Shown here: positions 25,016 to 37,320 of the stretch, in pieces
Layout: every line of letters starts with the position of its first letter
Position numbering within the stretch: position 1 is the stretch's first letter
NCBI RefSeq assembly: GCF_048128805.1
Contig: NC_136008.1
Coordinates: 16,037,572 to 16,101,571 of the forward strand
DNA from: Centroberyx gerrardi
Lineage: Eukaryota; Chordata; Actinopteri; Beryciformes; Berycidae
Reading direction: 5' to 3'
Length of the DNA stretch: 64,000 bases
Notes under the pieces: model-generated
Told to the model about the DNA's origin: nothing
Database searches by the model: none
What the model saw: only the letters and a program-made list of their open reading frames with translations
Program-made: the position numbers and the translations under genes

Positions 25016-26869
25016 ATGTATGTCTGTCTTGTATGACATTAAGTCCATAACACCTGTAATGTATGTGTATACTTGAGTTTATTTCTGTTGGCTGTTTCTG
25101 TACACAAGGCTGTTATGCAAAAGAGAAAAAACTCGTAAAAACTCTCCTTTTAACCAAAGGGTAAATTTAATTTTTTAAAATTTGTTTGATCATTTAAACT
25201 TTGCTCCTCTACATGGTTACAGCCCAGATGAGGATTAGGCTTAAGGATAACAGGAAACCCTCAGGTCCTCACACAGACAGAGAGTCCTTGACAGAAGAGA
25301 GCAGAGCAAAGAGCACAATGGGCAAAGTCCCACCCAAATACGGAGCGGCCTGCCCACTAACATGCCATCGAAAACACCACTGCCCCATTTTTTGAGCGAT
25401 TGTTTATATTCCTCTGCCAATCTTTCTTCTCCGAATTCTCACTCACACACATACAAAAAAAAAAAAAAAAAGAAAACATGCTCTACACGTCATCCACAGA
25501 CAAGTGCACGCACACACACAGTCACATACACGGTCTTGTGGCTTTGTTTGTTTAGTCTGTCACTTTCCACAGGCGTGTGCGACCGTTCAGGGACTCCCCT
25601 ATCTCCACAGGTTTTTGAGGGAAAGTCATTCGAGTTAGAAATCTTCTTTGGCAAGTGCAACACTTCATCAAGGGTGAAGACTCCCTGGCTATCAGAGATG
25701 TATCAGTTGGTCTGATAAAGCCCTCACCCCGGTCCCCGCACAGCAACATCCCATCATAAATAAAAGCAGCAGAAAAGAGGCCTTTGTCACTGTTTATCTG
25801 GACTGCTTTTCTTCCTCGCCCTTGATTTCCTCTTCAGAAAATTGATGCACCCTTAAATTGAAGCGGAGGGCTTGACAGGTAATGGTTAGTGTGATAACTG
25901 CTCAGATTTCATCAGCCAGGGCTTTTTTTCTTTGTGTGCAATTGTTGGAACTTTCAGCTAGATTACCTGTCATCCAGTGCATCAGATAAAAATGCAGAGC
26001 TGAGGAGATACAGCCAATACTGGAGCAGATAGGAAGAAAAAGATCTGGATGGAGAATGTTGGATGTGAAAGGAACAGCAGGACACAAATTTACACTTATC
26101 TGATAGTGTGGCACAATAGAACATATTATTACCATCACAATCACATATGGTTTCCTCTTAGCATAGAGATATGTGTGTGTGTGTGATTTATATTATGTGA
26201 TTTTAAATGGTGGACATGCTACATAATCATATGTTTAGCAGTTTACAGTAAATGGAGAATGAATCTGCTATAGAAAACAAATGCTTTCACTGTTTGAATT
26301 GGCCCTTATGGTTTGTCCAGCTACATTTCCTACATATACACTAGAAATACAACATTGTATGAACCAATAATGTTGTTTATTTAAAATCAGATGTTGAATT
26401 ATAGGTGAAAACACTTTTGGTTTCATGGATTTTAAAACTTATTTTTATTTGTAAGATTTTTTTTATTAATAGGCCTATATATTTATTTATGGTTTGTCTA
26501 ACCACATAAAAACATTTTCAAATATATCCGTGGCATATTTAAAATGGCAATTTCAATTTCAGATATCTTGTGCAGAGAGAAGCTTTTCTGTTGTATGAAA
26601 CTGTATTGATTATTTGTCAGAGGGAGAAAACCTATCCAAGTCTCAAAAAAGTCAAATTTGGTCTTTTGCTCTATCAATGTTATGGTAACCAATAGAGCTG
26701 AAATCTTTGGCAGATGTGTGGTAGCAATTTTTCCTCAGCTATTATAGCATTATAAACACTTGGTTAGAGTTACATAAAACATGCATATTTTTGACTGGGA
26801 AATTTTCTGACGAGAGAAACAGCTGTGCTGGCCTTACAATGCATTAAGTATTTCATCCCTTTTAGATGG

Positions 26870-27260
26870 TTAAATTGTGCATGAAATGTTGCTGGCGCAG
26901 GGTTCTCCCGAGCTGGACTGATTAGGCAACATCTGTTACATTGGGAGAAATCCGTGTCGTTTCTAATTAGCTGTCAGGCTGTGGCTACGTTGTGCCTGAT
27001 GGTGCCGAGGATCTGCCACAGGTTCCTCTCCTCGTCCTGTCACCTGCTTGTGTCCCCCCCTCCTCCTCCGGTTCCCCTTTCCTCCCCCGCTCCCCCTCAC
27101 TCTCTCTCACATACACACTCATCAGCTGTAATTAGAGAGCAGGGTCCATACAAAGGAGCTAGCTGGGAGCCAGGCTCGAGCCCATCTGTGCAACCCCATC
27201 ATCAGCGAGCTCACGACACCTCCAACACTGGGGGCCGCTCCCGAGCTAGGCCCCCACAAG
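26870..27260. promoter_or_regulatory. Candidate conserved non-coding element, GC-richer
   Basis: Two even-composition blocks (26870-27010 and 27120-27260) flank a CT-rich tract. The second holds GCTGTAATTAGAGAG and GGGCCGCTCCCGAGC. A 145-codon open frame crosses the CT-rich tract and is low complexity, so it is not called as a gene. Confidence 0.25.
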
Positions 27261-30200
27261 CTGATCGTTTGAACACACAAACTTTCCTGCTAACACCGCT
27301 GCCTCCCTCCCTCCTCCCTCCCTTTATCCTTCTTTTCCACTTTGCTCTCTTTCATTCTGTACTGAAAGAAAATCTATCGCAACTGGGCTAATTCATCTTG
27401 CTTTAATAAGGCGCAGACATTGGTAAATATTAAATACACTACAGAGAGGAACAGACAACACTGTTACCAGGTATTGACAAAATGCAGCTTTAGAGGGATG
27501 GAATGAGCTGAAATCCATATGGACAAATTAACAAACACAGGAGCCTCAAACAGACATATACAACTGATGGCATTTTGACTCAAGTACTTTGTGCCTTGTT
27601 ATTATAAAGTCATGTCTTTTAGTATCAAACCCCATTTAGTTAAATCTCTGATTGTTAATATTTGAAAGTATTGTATGACCAAACACATTAAGCACTAAAA
27701 ACAAACAAACAAAAAACTGTAGCATTTGTTTATTTTTTAACATCTCATTGACCTTCTAGACAGTATCAGTTTCATTAAATCATCACCAACTGTGTACACA
27801 AGATGCCACTGCTATAGGCCAACTCTCATAGCAGTCATCACATTATCTGTCAGCTAATTAATTTGAGCAGTTAGTCAATAATTCTTGTTTGAGCCTTCCG
27901 AGGTAAAAAACATTGCCAACACGTATCTTCTGATTAGCTTGTCAATAACAACATTAAAGGATGATTCCAGTGTTTTTTTATGTGGCATTCAGATGAGTCT
28001 TTGGCCTGGTCTAAAAACCAGAGAAAACTAGAATATATGGTTTGGTTCACTTGTACACAAACATAAGCAAAACATTTGAGATGGCAAGAGAGAAATTTAG
28101 CCACTACTAATGCTGATGATTCTAGTCTTTTACTGATATCTGCATTGCTAGCAGAGAATAACGCAATGCACACAAGTATCATCTGGTTCTTGGACTTTTG
28201 TCAGGTCAAACTGGATATCACTTTTATGGATGACACCTTTGTTGTTCGTTTTGATTGTATATCAGAACATACCGTTAGACTCCTGCACTCTATGCATAGA
28301 AGAGAGGAAGCGGTAGCATTTTACATTTTGCCTCAAACCATGACACCTTGTCCATAAAGTCCTAAACCTATTCCACAGTCTTCAAAGCGCTAAAACACAG
28401 TAGAACTTCCTCTTTCCTCTCCTAAGCCTCTAAGTCTGGTTTTATCTCTTATCATGACATAGTCAGACAGTGTATACATCTGTCCCCTTTGGCAATCTCT
28501 GACAAGTTCAACTGGAGAGCCAGCGAGACAAGGGGAGGGACTGCTGGGCAAAGTCAGAAGATCCGCTTGAGTGACGCCTTAAGGCAGCAGATGAGACACA
28601 AAGATAATGCAGAGTGGTTATCACAGACAGCTAACCGCAGCTGAGAAACAAACGTCTTGACCGTGCAACCCTCAGGGCATGCCAGTAATCACAATCAAAT
28701 GGTTGCAAGTGTTAATTCAAGAGCTGACAGGTATGACTTGTCATGTAGAGTATTAGTAACTTGTACTTCAGCTGTGCTCTTGAGCCAGGCACTTGGACAC
28801 TTGACTTGTTTAGTTGTTTTCACACCTCTCCACTGACAATATACAGTCCAAGAACACAGTTCTTGGACAACAAGTTGAGAATGTACACAAGTTTCTGACT
28901 ATGATTTGTTCATAAATATTTCCTCACTGAGTACTACATGTTTCCTAAAATATATTAATAATAGTAATAATATAGTCATATAGTTAGATAAACTAAATCC
29001 ATCAGATATATTTTTCTTGGAGATAAATTTGACATTGTTTTCATGCAGTGAGTATAAACTGATCTTTGTACACACTGCTGGCTAAAGGTCTGTATTTCGA
29101 GCATTTTCCAGTCCCAAGTCCAAGATGGTTGTGATGAAACCACTGTCACACCCCCTGGAAGTACACATTTGATTGTTTCCAGCTGCTGAAAATATTTTCA
29201 AAACATTAAAATTTGCTAGACTGCATAAGAGCTAAAGGATATTCATTTTCAAGGAAAAAGACCATCATGAGATCTATAACATTTGCTGGCTATCACTTCT
29301 ATAATTCCATTTCACATCATTTTATGTGAGAAATCTTTTATGCATTTGAAAACACATACATCCAAATGGAAAAAATCTAAACCTAGACCTGACCCTAAGA
29401 CATCATGCAACATACTGGAGTCTTCCTCTAGGTAGAAGAAAGATGATGAAGGAAAAATTAGAGATAAAAAAAATTATGTCTTTGGAGTAGATAGAAGGTT
29501 GTCGCAATTCTGCTGCGAGCAAATCAAGGCAGAGAGGAAAAACAGTCTGTGACCAAGAATGACAGGCCTGAGAGAATGTCACAGCAATTGTGGGGCCATC
29601 ACTGGCAAGAGATGATGGGTGATTGCTCTGCGTTCCACGGCAAGTCCATCCTGGAGGACATTGCGCACCCTTGCTCATCTGTGGCCAACCTTTGGCGCTG
29701 ACATTTAAAGTGTTGATTTTGGAGCACTTATGCTAATTGTTGTAATTTTCCTGATGAAGCGCCATTCTGATACCTTGATGTGGCCAAGATAGTTTTACAT
29801 TTTCTATGTGGTCCTCTTTGCCATTTGCACTGTGTAGTGTCAGCTCAGAGTGCTACTGAAAGCAGACAAAATTGCAAGCAAATTGCATCAGATTGCCAAC
29901 ATTGTGAAAAGGTAAATTGCTTGCAAATCTATTTAAACCACTGGCCTATTTTCATCAGCTATGGTACTTGGTATTCATGATTGCTTAATTGGCGACCTTT
30001 TCTATTGTGTAGTGCTTTATGGTGCGATGGAAAACGATCTTTACCAAACCAATTACCCTTTTTTTCTCTTCACTACTACATTAGAGCTGTGATTGCAACA
30101 GCTAGTCCTTTGTAAATGAACTTTCTGGTTTCAGTGGGTTTTTTTGCACTGACAGAGAATAAAGTGTCATTTGTTTGATATGATGTTGTTGAGCATGGGT

Positions 30201-30859
30201 CTTTGTAGAAAGGACTGTCAAAGAGATGGACTCTCTTATTTGTACCCTGTCTATGTGTGACAGTGATAAGCCTATAATAACCTTTTCCGTGTGAGAGACT
30301 TGTCAAAGACAGAAATATTTTGTCACATTGTCAATCACAAGTATTTACTTACTGCTTAGGATTCATACAAATTTGGATGTAGCCATTTGGATTTGAACAT
30401 TTGTGGCTGTTTTAGGCATTATTGTAATTGGTTGTGGAGTTAGTTTTCTTAAACTGCTGTATGTCATGGGACGTAAATAGAATTGTACTTAACACTGCAA
30501 ATGTTGAGATTCCACTCACAGTCTGCTGAATAATTAGTACCATCCCTTGACATGTTTTGGACATTTATCTGTGAATGCATCAATCTAAAACTCTTCAGAA
30601 GCAGTTGAGCTAACATGTCTTATGTTAAGCATGGCCTTATTAAACCCATGCCATGCCTAATAGTTTACAAAACACTGTGCAGAAGTCACAGCCGGGCTCA
30701 GGAGTTTGATCATTCTCCTGAATACTGTGACATTCATTTCACAGTTATTCTGTTTCAATCCACACAAAATTCCATCTTTATTCATTACGGTCTCAGATTC
30801 ATGATGATGAGTAAGTGCTTCTCTCCCCAGACGGACTTGGTATTCCTGAATTGAATGTA
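27261..30859. other. Spacer, mostly AT-rich
   Basis: No gene or recognisable mobile element. The 28490-28760 stretch is GC-richer and more even than its flanks and is a weak candidate element. The remainder shows nothing I can name. Confidence 0.45.
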
Positions 30860-31170
30860 CTGAACTGCTGTCAGTCTGCTCACATCTCTTCCGCCAGTCA
30901 GGCCAATAGAATTAACCCTGGATTAACCCACCAGGCCTGAGAGCAAGGTAATGGCCTTGGCTAATGGCTGTGTGTGCCTAATGCCAGGTACCATTGACTC
31001 TCGCTGGCACTGTTAGTTCCATCTGAGGGGCAGTGTGACAGCATGGCCATCTCTGTACAGCTGGCGTCCATGTGCCACTGCCAGGCAGGATAATGCCCAG
31101 CCATGCCGTCCCTGCAGGATCATAAGGAGCACCGCTCTCTGCCCTTGTTCCCATCTTGAAAAACATGGGA
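30860..31170. promoter_or_regulatory. Candidate conserved non-coding element
   Basis: Repeat-free, even sequence with GAATTAACCCTGGATTAACC and GGCTAATGGC cores. Texture only; no conservation data. Confidence 0.25.
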
Positions 31171-31779
31171 AAGGAATCTTTGGGGGAACATGAATGATAT
31201 TATAATTTTCTAGAAGTGACAGAATTAGAGTGAACACACCTTAAAAAGATCAGATTTTTTGTCCTATCCAACAAGATATCTTATATTTAGGTCAACGGTT
31301 AAAACTAGGCAGGATTTGAAGGTTTTATTTGGATAACGCTCTTCAAAATGGTTACACAGTGAAAACCTAAACAGTTCTCCTCTTATGTCTCAGATTGATG
31401 TCTGATTCTACCAAGGAATACAAATCCATCTCCCATGGACTAGTGCACTTACATGACTTTGAGATATTACAGCTAATCGTGGAAAAAAGAGAAAACTGGC
31501 ACTTTTGAAGCCATGACAGGCTACATCCTAGTCCCGTCAGATTCTGCTCTGGCAGCGCTCTGCAAAGCGCATGTAGTATCTCTCGTAGATAAACAGCTCT
31601 CATCCTCAGTTCTTTTGTGCTCATGTCTATGCCTGAGGTGAGGGAGCACAATGCAGGCAGGGGGGGGATGAGAAAGACGAGTGAAATCAGTCTGAACAAG
31701 GAAGAGGTCTCCTCCTCTCCTGTAGATTAGCTTATTTTGACTGCGGTCAGGCTTTTACACAGACACAGGGGACGGGTGT

Positions 31780-32260
31780 AGTGTGTATATGTGTGGGTGT
31801 GAGTGAGGGGTGGGGTGGGGGGGTATATAACCTCGCCTGCTGCTTTACCAGACCCGAGCTCACTGAATGGGAATGTGGAGGTTGGGGAGGGGGCTGTAAA
31901 TTTTCTCTGAGTCAGGGCAAAGCTGATTGATCTCTGAGTGTAAAATCGATAAGAAGACACTGTCATTTTTGTAAAGGATGAGTTGGGAAAGGGAAAATAA
32001 ATTAAGACTCCCCAGATCGGGCTGGCTGTGCACACGGAAGCCTGGGCCTCATTAATTCAGCGCAGTCTGTATTTTGGTAATGTTGTGTCCACAGCTTCAA
32101 TCTCACAGGTGCCTAGCCGTGGCAGGGTGTGCTGGCAACAGCAGGCCCTTTATTATGCTATGTATATTTCATTGCAGCCATGTAGAGAAATCAGACACTT
32201 GCCCTTGCACCCCCTCCGCGTCTTGATTCCTGATTAATCTATTTTATTATTTTCAGAAAT
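31780..32260. promoter_or_regulatory. Candidate regulatory region with G-rich run
   Basis: A G-rich run at 31805-31823 precedes TATATAA (31824-31830). The following 32020-32260 block is even in composition with CTCATTAATTCAGC. No open frame or splice pattern supports a transcript. Confidence 0.22.
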
Positions 32261-32804
32261 GCATCACGCCAGGGGTTGATTAAATCAGAAATTGAAAGCC
32301 ATTGTCTTTCTTGCATGTCCCTTATCAGAACTAATGTACCGACTGTGGTCATTTGTCTTGAGTTGTTATAAGAAATAAAGACTGGTGCACTTTTCTCTTC
32401 CGCAAGATATTGCAGGAAGATTAATTTACTACTTCTCATCTCTTACCTCCTCAGTTTACTGTCTGCTATGTCTCCTATGATATTTTTCATGCTTAGATAT
32501 GCTGTTTTCACTTATTCATTCCTGTTTCACCTTGATCTTCTCATCTATTATATTACACTTCTTCCGAGCACTGAGAGAATATAGTCTTCATGGCCTTATT
32601 GGATTGATGGTTACAGAAACCATTGCATAATATCAACTTTCAGTAGGCCATTTTTCACCATGTGCCCACCTATGTTTCATTTGATCAGTACTCATGATGT
32701 GCTCCATGTTCACAGCTCCAGCTGGAGTGTGTGTGTCTTTGTTTATACCCTTGTGCTTTGTGTCATGTAGGACATCATCGTCTGGGGCTGTGTATGTATG
32801 AGCA

Positions 32805-32807
<3 letters not shown>

Positions 32808-32848
<41 letters not shown>
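32808..32848 (+). repeat. (TG)n microsatellite
   Basis: About 20 perfect TG units, in otherwise featureless AT-rich spacer spanning 32261-33419. Confidence 0.95.
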
Positions 32849-32849
<1 letters not shown>

Positions 32850-33419
32850 CTACCCAGTGGCTTTTATCAGGTGCTCTCTAATGTGTCAGTTGTAGCTGAG
32901 GATCCACTCATCACGTTGCTGTCTCTGCTGTTCAACAGGGCCATTAAGGACACATCAGGCTATCAGGAGGCAGCTCTTGGGGACTGGCAGGCATTATATA
33001 TACCCTGTGGCCTCACTTTGAATAATCTCCAGGTCAATGGGGCTGCTAGTAAAGCTGGGGGCTTTAGACCAAGTGCTGTGGGATAGGGATCTGACAGAAC
33101 GGAGGCTTTAACACTCACACATCATGTGTGTGGGTCAACTTTGTCACTTTACAGACCGTGAGGAATTTTAAAGGTGTGACCCCACAGACAGATAGTACAT
33201 AGTGTTTTGCTTCATATCTGTCTTGACCACACTTGCCAAGACCAAGACTAACTACACTAGATTTATCTGGATGTACATAAAACAAATCAAATCAGAAATG
33301 CCCAAGAGAGTTCAAGAGACATCTGTGTTTTGCAAACCAAAAGAGTAATTCTTTAAGCCATAGTGGCGCAAAGAGATAATTTGTATGTGAAATACTCATT
33401 TAATTCACATTCACTAAGC

Positions 33420-33910
33420 GGGTTATCAAATTAAATCAGGGCTCTGTTAGGCCTGCCACTCGGGCTTTTGGGCCCGGCTTCATGTGTAAAATTGGCCAAC
33501 AAGAGATTTGGGGGAGCGCTTTGCACGCCCCTGTCACGTCATCTCTTGGCTCCCCTTAGGAGGCCCGTCCCGGGGTCAGCGCTCCTGGAGAGATGCCTCT
33601 ATGGACTGCCACAGGGCGACAGGGCCACAACACCACCTCCAGCTGGGCGACTTATTACAGCCCCGGTCTTTCTCACCCCCTCCTCACCTGCCCCAGCCAT
33701 TCACAACATCATCAAGCCATCACATATTCATGAAGCTGTGGGTTGGTGGAGTGTGTGTTTGGGAGGGTGGGGTAGGGGTGCGGATGGGTGGGTGGGTGGG
33801 GGGGTCGGGGGGTTACCAGTGACACTGCGGTGGTTGTGGCGATGGTGCGATGGCGGGGAGAGTGCAGTTGGGAGACTGTAGGGGGGTGAGTCTGCAGGTG
33901 GCTGTCACAT
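33420..33910. promoter_or_regulatory. GC-rich candidate element with tandem G-quadruplex motifs
   Basis: The 33420-33720 block is GC-rich and even. It is followed by two plus-strand G-quadruplex-type motifs: GGGAGGGTGGGGTAGGGG (33761-33778) and GGGTGGGTGGG plus a G7 run (33786-33804). Long open frames here come from the GC bias and G repeats, not from coding sequence. Confidence 0.35.
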
Positions 33911-35784
33911 CCGTAATTGCCTGATACTTCCCTCTGCAGCGTAAAATTGTTTTCATTATGTGTCATGCACACAGTGCCAGGCAAGGGCCCCTTGAGAGCA
34001 TTCCCAAGAGCCAGAGGGAGGAGGCACTCCACTTAAACAGCCGCTTAGCTTCAAATAAGAAAGGAGAAAAGGAGAGGAGAGAGGAGGTGGAGGAGGAGGA
34101 GGACAGGAGAGAGGGAAGGGGTGTGGAAAAAACAGAGGAAGCTCATCATTAACTGTGTTCGAACAACAGCAGACAAGTGTGAGCTCATGCACAAAAACCA
34201 GGCAGAGCTTATCCTAAACATCTCAGTTACCAGGGGGGAGTTGTGTGGCTTCAACCGCACTGTGAGCTCCTGGAGGGCTTCCGTGGTCGGAGGGGGGAGA
34301 AAAACAAGTGAGCGGGAAAAGAAAAGGAGAAAAAGTTTCCACCTGACTGGAGTTCCCATGGTTTGCCATGCAGGAGGGTAAGCAGGTTTCAGCAATAAAC
34401 TCAGGCATTGTCAGGCAATAATGCTCAGTCAGGTCCCTCCATTGGGATTCAAGGGTGTCTTTTTCTCTGCTCCCTGCGCTGCACTAATCACAGGCCTACT
34501 TTGTTTAATTGCGGCAAAAGGGAGAAAATGTGTTCAAGAAGTCATCCTAATCCCTCCCCTTTACCCCCTACTCCCTCTCACCCCCTCCAGCTCCGCTCCT
34601 CCATACTCTGCCCCTCTCTGCTGCTCCCCACCCCCTTTTCCTTTTTTAATGAATTGTGGAACTATACAGAGACAACAAACAACAGAATCGTGATAAATAA
34701 AGGCGAGTCTAGGCGGGGAGAGTGATAGGTAAGGGCCTGAGGTGTTGGCTGGTTATCTATGAAAAAACACTTCCGCTAGATTTAAGGGCATGCAACAAGT
34801 GCCATTACAGTGGTTTTTGGATGCTGTTGATGCATGGGAGGTGGGGGGAAGGAGGATCAGATGGAAAATAAATCCTCCATGCAGTTAGCTGCTGGTAGCC
34901 CGCTGGGCATGCAGCCTCAGAATAATCATCCCTGTAAAAGCACGTCAAAGCTCCCTCAATGGACACAAATTCGCTCCTTCTATTTTTCAATCGGAGATTT
35001 AGAAACTTAAGGTGCTGTGTATTATACTTGATGACTCCGAGGTCACAGGCACCAAGGGGGGCAAGGGAGGGGATTTATCAATCAGGACTCCTCGTCTTTC
35101 TAAAGCTGAATAAAAAGCGACCCATGAAGAGACAAACCAGTCCCCTTTTAACCAAAGGCTTTTCTTATTCATTAGATCCGGATTCTGGCTTCTCCCTTCA
35201 CCTCCTTTTCTAGAGAACGGGGCATCTCAAGCATAGAAAACCACTCAGTGGAAGGAGACAAAATTCAAAAAGGATCTCTGAACTAAGGTTTAGGATAACG
35301 TCATAGGCAGTTTCCGCCAACATTTTTTTATCAATAGCATTATGTCACTTTAGAAATTAATTCTGTAAATGTTTATATTCCTAAATGTGTAAGAAAAATA
35401 TTGTGACAGTAGATATTGGAGGATACATAGAAAAAAGATTGTTTTGAAGTAAATCCTAATTTAGAAAATAGCCATTAGTTGTTTGTTGTTTTGTTGTCAA
35501 TCACTTTTTAGGTTTTCCTTTTGCATAGATGTTGACTGACATGAGAGATATTCACATGCCATCAAGCTATTTGCCAAACAGACAGAAAGATGACAACCAT
35601 CCACATGAGAATGATAGTTGCAGTGTGAAAAAACTGCCTTTTCCACTGATACAGGACAGCTGAAGGTAAATCCTATAAGATTTTCTTTACCATCACAATT
35701 GAATCGTGGTAATGTCCATCAGCTAAATAGACGCTGTTAGCTGCTAGAAATTTTTTCATGTTTTAGGCAAATCAAGTCCAAGAG
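33911..35784. other. Spacer with purine-rich tract
   Basis: A GGAGAGGAGG-type purine tract lies at about 34060-34140. Blocks around 34370-34760 and 34830-35110 are even in composition and may hold weak candidate elements. No coding support. Confidence 0.35.
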
Positions 35785-36070
35785 TTTAAGTTAAGTTTAA
35801 GTTAATTTTATTTAAGAAAGGGACATCTGTAGTCCCTGGGCAGGTTGATGGTTAAGGAACATAAAAGAACATACATAACACATAAGTACAGACAAATGAG
35901 TAAAAACTATGCAAACAATAACAAGAAGCATTACAAGCAGCATAAAAGAACATACAAAACACATAAGCAGACAAATGAGTAAAAACTAAGAGGTCCCAAA
36001 TTGTCATAAAACAAATCATCACCATCAAAATGTAATTTCCTATTTTCTGCAAACCCCAAAAAGTCACTGT
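35785..36070. mobile_element. Old repeat with an 81-base internal tandem duplication
   Basis: It starts with TTAAGTTAATTTTATTTAAG followed by AAGGGACATC, a phrase common in fish interspersed repeats from general knowledge. A roughly 50-base segment is repeated at 35860-35909 and 35941-35988, with a few changes. The parent family is not identified. Confidence 0.4.
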
Positions 36071-36184
36071 TAGACTTCAGAGAAAACCAAACAACAACAA
36101 TGAACAGCATACTGTAAAAAGTAAATTATTTTGCATATGAAGCAGAATTATAATTCAGTATGCACAAGTGATCCGTTTAAAAGA

Positions 36185-36430
36185 ATGTTAAAGAAACCCT
36201 TCTGGCCCAAGTGGAGGCATGAGGGTTTAGGTGAGAAAATCCACCCTAAGTAAATGACTTCCCATGTGACCTGGGGCAAGTCACTTAACCCCTGTCTTCA
36301 TGCCCACCACCCAAGTTTAAACAAGAGGATTGCTCAGTTCCATCCCCATACACTCCTCAAGTCCTCTTGGACCAAATCATTTTGCTCAGGGTGAAAAGCC
36401 CTGATCTCCAGGCTCACAGGAGGAGTAAAC
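36185..36430 (+). mobile_element. SINE/L2-tail-like relic
   Basis: It contains GTGACCTGGGGCAAGTCACT followed by TAACCCCTG (from about 36267), very close to the 'GTGACCTTGGGCAAGTCACTTAACC' block shared by L2-mobilised SINEs such as MIR and fish relatives. The flanks are diverged, so only the core is secure. Confidence 0.5.
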
Positions 36431-36779
36431 AAATATCCTACATCCATTAAAATCCCCAACCTTTGCTAACACTTAAGAAGTCACATCAGAAGCTAAAATA
36501 AATAATGTGCACCTACTGAAATGCTGACATTTGTGCATAATTATATCTATTTCTAATAGAGCTTAGCTGCCCAAACAATTACAAAAGCTACTTTGGCACT
36601 TGTAGAATCTTCTGAACCATAAGTCAATCTGTATCTGTTCAAAAAGGAGACCTACATTTTTTTCTTCTCATAACAAGAGACAAATCTAGTGCTGTTGTTA
36701 TCTGATAATATTCACATTGTCTTAATTCTGGGATTTCTTCCCTGGCTAGTCCCTTAACTTTTGTGAAGCCACTAGAGAC

Positions 36780-37320
36780 TGTAGCAAGCCAATGAGGGCC
36801 ACCGATGCCTGTGAATGTAGCATTATGGCCCAATCTCTTTCTCACTCCCTGAAAGACTGTTTAAATGGTTTGGTTTATTATTGCCCAAGGAAGGCTAAAG
36901 GCTTCTGTCAGCATTTGGGAGAGGGAATCACTGCCTCTTTACTGGACAGCTGTTCAGGCCTTACCCCACTTTTCATATGGATATGTATGTTAATGACAGG
37001 CAATGGACTGGAGATGAAGAGGCCTGAGCGCTAGGCCCTCTCTTCAGCGCACTTCTAAAGCTCCCACAAAAGGAGCAGTAAAAGAGGCTGCAATGGTGAA
37101 GCTCCCACTTTTGTGCCCTGAATTAGTTCTGCAAGCAATGAAAGTGATCTTTTCTGGACGACAGGGGAAGTCTGCCGATGGCTGGACCAGCTCATTAGCA
37201 CAAAAGTCTGTTGGGACATATAATTGACTGACGCAGATCCCCCGCCTGTCACAACACAGCACAGGCTGCGGGACGGAGCACATACAGAAAAATACCTTTC
37301 CTCTTCAAAACTCACCTAAC
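36780..37320. promoter_or_regulatory. Candidate conserved non-coding element
   Basis: A long repeat-free block with CCAATGAG, GTTTAAATGGTTTGG and CAGCTCATTAGC cores, more even than its flanks. Open frames on both strands have no domain or splice pattern. Function is inferred from texture only. Confidence 0.25.

Larger units (their letters stand above)
22394..26869. other. Spacer, mostly AT-rich
   Basis: No gene is supportable. Contents noted: (CA)n at 24231-24264, a retroelement-tail-like motif at 24955-25015, and a run of A near 25455-25471. The stretch around 25650-25900 is more even but has no recognisable motif cluster. Confidence 0.45.

Noticed and set aside
26954..27391. 145-codon open frame
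   Set aside because: Proline/serine-rich translation of a CT-rich tract with no recognisable domain; composition explains it.
31824..31830. TATATAA after a G-rich run as a core promoter
   Set aside because: No open frame, splice donor or CpG-rich leader follows; a chance match is more likely.
33468..33881. 137- and 104-codon open frames
   Set aside because: They end in glycine/tryptophan/valine runs produced by the G-rich repeat; no family resemblance.
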